Made by a program: the position numbers and the translations under genes. 64,000 nucleotides of DNA, from the NCBI GenBank assembly GCA_020848905.1, contig JADLHG010000062.1, positions 62,001 through 126,000 of the forward strand, given 5' to 3'. Of the stretch, positions 59,672 to 64,000 are shown in pieces; positions within the stretch are counted from its first letter, which is position 1, and the number at the start of each line of letters is the position of its first letter. The stretch comes from Deltaproteobacteria bacterium (lineage in GTDB: Bacteria > Myxococcota_A > Polyangia > GCA-2747355 > JADLHG01). The notes below the pieces were generated by a model. The model was not told the origin of the DNA and did not search any database. It saw only the letters and a list, made by a program, of their open reading frames with translations.

Positions 59672-59956
59672 CGCCGCATCCTCATGAGCTGCATCCTCGC
59701 CGTTGGCGTGCGCGTTCGAGTGTATGGAGGGGTAGTGGGGTGGGCAATTTTTTGACCCTCGCGCGGCACATCGACGGGCCGTGTGCCGTCGTGTGTGTCT
59801 CTCGGCGTGCGATCGCAAGAGCGCCATGATGTTCGCGACGTAGATCGTTCGCGTCGAAAGCGCGCGCGTGACCCAATCGGCCACGAGAGAAAAAGATGTC
59901 TCTCCGCGAAAAAAAAACGTCTGCCGCGTTGACTCGGCCGCTCGAGATTTGCGACT
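59672..59956. other. Divergent intergenic region between PilZ/AMIN-like gene and lipoprotein gene
   Basis: 285 bp with an A-rich block (59889-59917) including a run of nine A residues, unusual for this GC-rich genome. It probably holds divergent promoters, but no hexamer pair is safe. Confidence 0.4.
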
Positions 59957-60847
59957 ATGAACCCATCCGAAATGGCAAGCCGTCGTTTGAGTAAGGCCTC
60001 CATTTTCTTCGCCGGGCTCCTCGGCGGATGCGCTACCACTTCCTCACCCAGCACGCCGGGCCCAACGCCAGGATCCACTCGGGATCACGCCATGGGATCG
60101 GTCGTCGCCCCGCAGCGCGTGCGCGTCTTCTTTCGTGAAGGGAAGGCCTTCGCGCGAGAAGGACGCCGCGAGTGGGCGCTCGCCGAGGTCGGCCGCGACG
60201 AGATGCTGTGGGCTCCCGACGGGCAGCGCTTCGCCTACGTGAAGGCGAAGCCGCGTCGCGACGTCGAAGGCGGCGCGTTCTCCTTCGTGGTGGTCCGCAA
60301 CCTCCGTGGCGACTCGGTGAACGAGTTCCCCGTCTATCGCCCCGGCCAGCCGTCGGAGCTCGAGTGGATCGACGACGATCAGATCTCGTACGTCGCTCCG
60401 CCGGACAAGTCGGGCGACGCCTACGTGGTCCACTCCGTCTCCACGGGCGAGGTCGTGCGCGTGTTGCGCGGGCGCTCCTTCGTCTGGTCGCCCGGGCGCA
60501 AGCGCTTGGCCTACGTGAGCAACGACACGCGTCGCCCGATCATCAAAGTAGACGATCACATCGTATGGCCTCGCGGCAGCACCACGGCGGCGCGCAAGCG
60601 TCAACTCATCAGCCCGCTGAGCTGGTCCCCGGACGGTAGTGGTCTCGCCTTCCTCGAGCGGGACGGCAAGGAAGCTCGTCTCGTGGTCTTGCTCGTGGTG
60701 GACAACCACGAGGGGGACCTGACCTGGCCTCTGCCGAAGGGCGCCAATGGGGGCGAGAACAAGCTCTTCTGGGCCCAGAACAAGGTTCTCATCGGCGAGA
60801 GCGCCTTCAAGCCGCGCTTCGCCGCCAGCTGGAATCGCGTCCAGTAG
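59957..60847 (+). CDS. Lipoprotein with TolB-like beta-propeller repeats
   Basis: 296 residues. Lipobox AGLLGGCATT. From about residue 65 there are PD40/TolB-type blades: LWAPDGQRFAYVKA, FVWSPGRKRLAYVSN and LSWSPDGSGLAFLER, the familiar SPDGxxLAF signature. At least four blades. It may act as a periplasmic scaffold or ligand sensor. No signal for a membrane span. No TolB partners nearby. Confidence 0.75.
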   Translation: MNPSEMASRRLSKASIFFAGLLGGCATTSSPSTPGPTPGSTRDHAMGSVVAPQRVRVFFREGKAFAREGRREWALAEVGRDEMLWAPDGQRFAYVKAKPRRDVEGGAFSFVVVRNLRGDSVNEFPVYRPGQPSELEWIDDDQISYVAPPDKSGDAYVVHSVSTGEVVRVLRGRSFVWSPGRKRLAYVSNDTRRPIIKVDDHIVWPRGSTTAARKRQLISPLSWSPDGSGLAFLERDGKEARLVVLLVVDNHEGDLTWPLPKGANGGENKLFWAQNKVLIGESAFKPRFAASWNRVQ

Positions 60848-60901
60848 CGCGCCCCTTCCCGCCCGCTCCCGTTTGACAGCCCTGCCCCCGTATGATCGAA
60901 T

Positions 60902-61375
60902 GTGACCGCGATGCGTCGATACCTACTCATCGGGGCGGTGCTGTCCTGGCCCCTCGCGCTGAACGCCGAGGACCCGAAGGATCCGCCGGCCGAGGCCGAA
61001 CGCCCGCGCGAGGAGAAGCCCGCCCCGGCCTCGCGCCCCGCGCAGGATCCGTTCGCGCGCCTGCGCGTCGTGACGCCGCGGGGCAAGCTCGGTCCCCTCT
61101 GGTCCGTTCGTCCCCGGGACGTGCGCGAGCAACGCGACCGCTCGAAGAAGGAACAGATCAAGGTCACCATCAACACCATCCCACCGGGAGCGCTCGTCTT
61201 TCACGGCGGTAAGCTCCTCGGAAAGACGCCGCTCACCCTCCCCGCGCACCGCAACAGCACGCCGCTCGACATCACTCTTCAGCACGGAAAGCGCTTCATG
61301 CTGCTGCGCACGCGGATCCATCGACGGGTCACGCGCTCGTACGTCTTCAAGCTGAGCCCGGCGAAGATCCACTGA
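60902..61375 (+). CDS. Exported PEGA-domain-like protein
   Basis: 157 residues from GTG 60902; ATG 60911 is an in-frame alternative. Signal peptide MRRYLLIGAVLSWPLALNA. A Pro/Glu/Lys-rich linker (DPKDPPAEAERP) leads to a C-terminal unit of about 70 residues (VTINTIPPGALVFHGGKLLGKTP) that matches the PEGA domain, a small beta-sandwich in surface proteins of this phylum. TATGAT (60891-60896) lies right before the GTG, so the transcript may be leaderless. Confidence 0.68.
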   Translation: MTAMRRYLLIGAVLSWPLALNAEDPKDPPAEAERPREEKPAPASRPAQDPFARLRVVTPRGKLGPLWSVRPRDVREQRDRSKKEQIKVTINTIPPGALVFHGGKLLGKTPLTLPAHRNSTPLDITLQHGKRFMLLRTRIHRRVTRSYVFKLSPAKIH

Positions 61376-61503
61376 TCCACGACGCGGTTCCGGATCTCTT
61401 GCGAGAGAGATCGCACGCCGCACCTCCACGACCTCGCGATGCGCGCCGCGCCGAAGATGCCCACAGAAGGGCTCAGAGGGGCACTTTCTCGCGCCAGGGG
61501 TCT

Positions 61504-61567
61504 TGACAAGATCGAGCGAATACCTGACAAGAGTTCTTCCTGAGCACGCAGTCCTCCTCAGGAAGAA
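61504..61567 (+). promoter_or_regulatory. Regulatory leader of the histone gene
   Basis: Two direct copies of TGACAAGA (61504-61511, 61525-61532) with a 21-bp period, about two helical turns. TTGACA (61503-61508) overlaps the first copy and may be a -35 box; no good -10 is visible. An 11-bp perfect inverted repeat, TTCTTCCTGAG (61534-61544) with CTCAGGAAGAA (61557-61567), lies 34 bp before the ATG and could fold in the mRNA. Confidence 0.55.
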
Positions 61568-61601
61568 GCCAACTCACACGACAGAAGAAGGAGGAGTCCC
61601 C

Positions 61602-61835
61602 ATGGCGAAGGCGACGAAGACGAAGGCGAAGGCTGGCGGCAAGAAGGCGGCGGCGGCGAACCGCGAGGTTCTCGTGGTGGCGAGCAAGATCAAGGAGTAC
61701 ATCAAGTCGAAGAACCTGCAGAGCAGCTCCGAGGTGGTACCGGCTCTCAGCGAGAAGATCTACGAGCTGCTGGACAGCGCCGCGACCCGCACGCAGAACA
61801 ACGGTCGCGCGACCGTCCGTCCCCACGACCTGTAG
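61602..61835 (+). CDS. Bacterial histone-fold protein
   Basis: 77 residues. Residues 1-21 are a Lys/Ala tail (MAKATKTKAKAGGKKAAAAN). Residues about 22-77 form a single histone fold: VLVVASKIKEYIKSK (helix 1), SSEVVPALSEKIYELLDSAA (helix 2) and TVRPHDL at the entry to a short third helix, with the NGRATVRPHDL loop that resembles archaeal histones such as HMfB and the bacterial histone Bd0055 of Bdellovibrio. It should bind and organise DNA as a dimer. An excellent GAAGGAGGAG ribosome-binding site suggests high expression. The frame is open 33 codons upstream but the ATG fits domain and RBS. Confidence 0.8.
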   Translation: MAKATKTKAKAGGKKAAAANREVLVVASKIKEYIKSKNLQSSSEVVPALSEKIYELLDSAATRTQNNGRATVRPHDL

Positions 61836-61892
61836 GCGTGGCGCACGCGCTGTTGCTCCGCCCGGCCCACCCGGCGGGACGCGGCCGCAGCG

Positions 61893-62996
61893 CTACGGAT
61901 CGAGAGCTTGCCGTACAGCTCGTGCCAGCTCGCCGTGTGTGTAGGGCTTCTGGATCAATCGTGCATCGGGCGGCGCGCCTTCGAGCATCTCGGCCGCATA
62001 TCCTGACGTGAAGAGCGTACGAAGGGAGGGCTGGCGAGACGCAATTTGCCTCGCCAGCTCGAACCCGTTCGTCTCCGGCATCACCACGTCGCTGATCAGC
62101 AGGTCCACCGGACGGTCCAGGCCGGCGAGCGTCTCGAGCGCCTCGCGCGCCGAGCCGGCCTGCAGCACCTCGTAGCCCAGCGAGCGCAGCAGTCGCACCG
62201 CTGCGTGGCGCGAGAGCGTCTCGTCGTCCACGACCAGCACGCGCTCGCTGCCGCGCGGGTGCTGCTCGCCCGTCGCATGCGCCGCTCGACCGACGCGGCC
62301 CGCACGCGGCAGGTACAGCGACACCGTCGTCCCCGCCCCCACCACGCTCGCCAGCTCGAGGCCGCCGCCGTGCTGCCTGAGCGTGCCCATGGCCACGGCC
62401 AGCCCGAGCCCCAGCCGCTCGCGCGTGCTGACGAAGGGCTGCAGAACTCGCGGAAGGATCGATGGGGGAACGCCGCAGCCGGTGTCGCGCACGGCGAGCC
62501 GACAGTACGCGCCAGGCGCCAGGTCGAGCTCTCCCGCCAGCCGAGCGTCCAGCTCGACGACGCCCAGCTCCAGCAGGATCTGCTTGGCTCCCGCGAGCAC
62601 CGCGTTGCCGAGGAGCTCTGCGAGCACGCTCCGTATGGCCTGGACGTCGATCTCCACCTCGGCGAGCGCGTCGGCGGAGGTCTCGAGGGTCAGATTGACT
62701 CCGTGGGGGAGCTCGTGCGCCAGCGCGCTCTGCGTGGTGGAGAGCCACGGCACGAGGGCGACCCGCTTGCGTACTAGGAGCTGCTTGCCCGCGATCGCCA
62801 GGAGCTGGTCGACGATCTCCTGCGCGCGCTCCCCCAGCGCGACGACCTCCTCGAGCTCTGCGGCGCCCGCGGCCCCCACGTCCACCAGGGAGAGTCCCTC
62901 GCGGGCGTGGGCCCGCATCTGCGCGAGCACGCCCCCGAGCTGTCGCGCGATGGCGCCGCAGAGTCGCGCCTGCTGCTCGATCGCTTCGTGGGGCAT
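61893..62996 (-). CDS. Hybrid histidine kinase/receiver lacking the phospho-acceptor His
   Basis: 367 residues, soluble. Residues about 1-65 are a helical DHp-like region, but where the usual H-box would read A-H-D-F-N-N it has AIARQLGGVLAQM: the His is Arg and both Asn are Gly. Residues about 75-230 are a HATPase with N-box LAELLGNAVLAG, G1 RDTGCGVPPS and G2 GLGLAVAMG. Residues about 250-365 are a receiver: VVDDE, Asp in LLISDVVMPE, TSGYA and QKPYT. So it may bind ATP but cannot autophosphorylate on His; it may be phosphorylated by another kinase or act as a scaffold. It follows the FliA/FlgM-like genes in the same direction (105 bp). Confidence 0.8.
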   Translation of the reverse strand: MPHEAIEQQARLCGAIARQLGGVLAQMRAHAREGLSLVDVGAAGAAELEEVVALGERAQEIVDQLLAIAGKQLLVRKRVALVPWLSTTQSALAHELPHGVNLTLETSADALAEVEIDVQAIRSVLAELLGNAVLAGAKQILLELGVVELDARLAGELDLAPGAYCRLAVRDTGCGVPPSILPRVLQPFVSTRERLGLGLAVAMGTLRQHGGGLELASVVGAGTTVSLYLPRAGRVGRAAHATGEQHPRGSERVLVVDDETLSRHAAVRLLRSLGYEVLQAGSAREALETLAGLDRPVDLLISDVVMPETNGFELARQIASRQPSLRTLFTSGYAAEMLEGAPPDARLIQKPYTHGELARAVRQALDP

Positions 62997-63100
62997 GGCG
63001 GGCAGAGCATCGTGGAAGGGAGCGCAAAGCGCAAGCGCACGCCGGGCGGACGGACGCGCGCGGGCAACGAACCGACGGGCGGGCGAATCAGGGCCCTGAC

Positions 63101-63325
63101 TTAGTTCGTGCCGCCGGCCTTCGGGAGGACAAGCTCCTCGGGGTGCCCTCCGCGGAGCGAAGGCTCTCGCCGCAGGAGCGCGTCGGCGAGCTTGAACGGA
63201 TCGATGCGGAGCTGTCCCGTCGCGAGTTCGCGGCGGAGGTGGAAGAGCTGCGCGGTACGGCGTCGGGGGCGCTGGGGCATGACTCCCTGATCCATCGACC
63301 GCGCCGGCGGGTCATTTAGGACCAC
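63101..63325 (-). CDS. flgM: FlgM-like anti-sigma-28 factor
   Basis: 74 residues from GTG 63325, or 64 from ATG 63295 (MDQGVMPQRP). The second half, LFHLRRELATGQLRIDPFKL followed by ADALL, has the pattern of the FlgM C-terminal helices (x-Gly-x-Y/L-x-I-D-P-x-K-x-A-D-A-L-L) that bind sigma-28. The rest is short and basic, as in FlgM proteins, which are largely disordered until bound. It lies 70 bp downstream of the FliA gene. So it is the likely anti-sigma partner, keeping FliA inactive until the flagellar hook is complete. Shorter N-terminus than enteric FlgM. Confidence 0.6.
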   Translation of the reverse strand: MVLNDPPARSMDQGVMPQRPRRRTAQLFHLRRELATGQLRIDPFKLADALLRREPSLRGGHPEELVLPKAGGTN

Positions 63326-63395
63326 CGCCGCCGGATGCGCCAGGGAGTTGAATCGTCAGGGATTGTTGGTCGGTGGCGGGGCTGGGAGGGGGCGT

Positions 63396-64000
63396 CTACG
63401 CCGCGAGCGCGGCCCGACGTTCCACGGCCGCTCGGAGGCGCTCCACGGCTTCAGAGCGGATCTGGCACACGCGCGACGGCGACACGGAGAGCAGGTCCGC
63501 GATGTCCCGCAGCGGAAGCTCCTCGTAGTAGTAGAGCCACAGCACCTGCCGCTGGCGCTCCGGGAGCTCCTCGATCGCCTCGGCCAAGCGGGCCCGCGTC
63601 TCGTGCTGCGTCAACTCCGCCTCCACTCCGGGCTGCTCCGAGGCCAGCTCCAGGTCATCGGCCGAAACCATGCGCGCCGAGGCCAGACGGACCTGAACGC
63701 CGCGGTAGTCCTCGAGCGAGACGCCCAGGCGTCCGGCCACCTCGTCGTCGTTCGCGTCGCGACCGAGCTCGCCCGAAAGCTGATGCATCGTGCGCTGCAA
63801 CTTCTTGCTCTCGATGCGCGCCTCGCGGGACATGATGTCGCGACGGCGGAGCTCGTCCATGATCTCTCCGCGAATGCGGAATTCGGCATAGCCCTTGAAG
63901 GTCTCGGCCCGCTCCGGATCGAAGCGCGTGAGAGCGCCGGCCAGGCCGAGCAGCCCGGCCCCGACCAGATCGTCCAGCGCCACATGGGACGGCAACCGCC
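63396..64000 (-). CDS. fliA: RNA polymerase sigma factor FliA (sigma-28), 5' end outside the window
   Basis: The C-terminal 201 residues or so are visible; the frame runs off the right edge (RLPSHVALDDLVGAG at the edge). Region 2 has LDDLVGAGLLGL, YAEFRIRGEIMDELR and SREARIESKKL; region 4 has LPERQRQVLWLYYYEELPLRDIADLL and SPSRVCQIRSEAVERLRAA. This matches FliA/WhiG, the flagellar and late motility sigma factor. A FlgM-like gene follows it. Missing residues at the left of region 2 would include the promoter-melting start, which cannot be judged. Confidence 0.85.
   Translation of the reverse strand, partial: RLPSHVALDDLVGAGLLGLAGALTRFDPERAETFKGYAEFRIRGEIMDELRRRDIMSREARIESKKLQRTMHQLSGELGRDANDDEVAGRLGVSLEDYRGVQVRLASARMVSADDLELASEQPGVEAELTQHETRARLAEAIEELPERQRQVLWLYYYEELPLRDIADLLSVSPSRVCQIRSEAVERLRAAVERRAALAA

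Noticed and set aside
59929-59958. TTGACT ... GACTAT as a promoter for the 59957 lipoprotein
   Set aside because: The -10 would overlap the ATG itself, so transcription would start inside the gene.
1-64000. Insertion sequences, prophage, toxin-antitoxin and defence genes
   Set aside because: Looked for transposase, integrase, and known defence motifs; none seen. GC and codon style are uniform, so no recent island is evident.

Overview
The window is a roughly 70% GC bacterial chromosome segment. Its style suggests Myxococcota or a related former deltaproteobacterium: many lipoproteins with Asp/Gly/Ala-rich linkers after the lipid-attachment Cys, a Hanks-type Ser/Thr kinase, PilZ proteins, MJ0042 zinc-ribbon/TPR proteins, Cys-rich repeat lipoproteins and c-type cytochromes. 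This is an inference from style; there is no rRNA or marker gene to confirm it. I see no insertion sequences, phage genes or CRISPR arrays.

Layout. 1-7 kb: purine-catabolism enzymes (8-oxoguanine deaminase, carbamate kinase), an OmpA/thrombospondin-3 porin-like protein and a SNF2 helicase. 7-20 kb: partner-switching regulators (a STAS-Cys4 protein; a kinase-GHKL-STAS-Cys4 fusion; a separate GHKL protein) interleaved with two FadL-type outer-membrane transporters and a large VolA-like surface lipase. 20-26 kb: PilZ protein, deoxyhypusine-synthase-like enzyme, small lipoproteins, a phosphoesterase, a crotonase and a glycine-rich RRM protein. 26.5-30.3 kb: VWA protein, then two SpoIIAA-like DUF7793-type proteins coupled to a histidine kinase, with a convergent response regulator. 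30-38 kb: zinc-ribbon/TPR protein, a membrane protein, and a tight amidase-rph-rdgB-TMTC-like operon. 38-51.6 kb: tRNA-Pro and mostly secreted or surface proteins, including a 925-residue Cys-rich lipoprotein, two papain-fold (C39-like) exported proteins and a di-haem cytochrome.

51.6-55.2 kb holds the most notable system: a radical SAM/SPASM enzyme, a second SPASM-like maturase and a Tat-signal-bearing precursor with about 38 cysteines at strict four-residue spacing. This matches the CXXX-repeat peptide modification systems known only as protein families, whose product is, as far as I know, uncharacterised. 55-64 kb: di-haem lipoprotein, tRNA-Arg and tRNA-His, a metzincin-like lipoprotein, a PilZ/AMIN-like protein, a bacterial histone with a structured leader, a hybrid kinase lacking its phospho-acceptor His, and a FlgM-like/FliA pair running off the right edge.

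Promoters follow a recurring pattern, TTGACC or TTGACA with a 16-18 bp spacer and a TA-rich -10 box. Several genes have the -10 box so close to the start codon that leaderless transcripts are likely.
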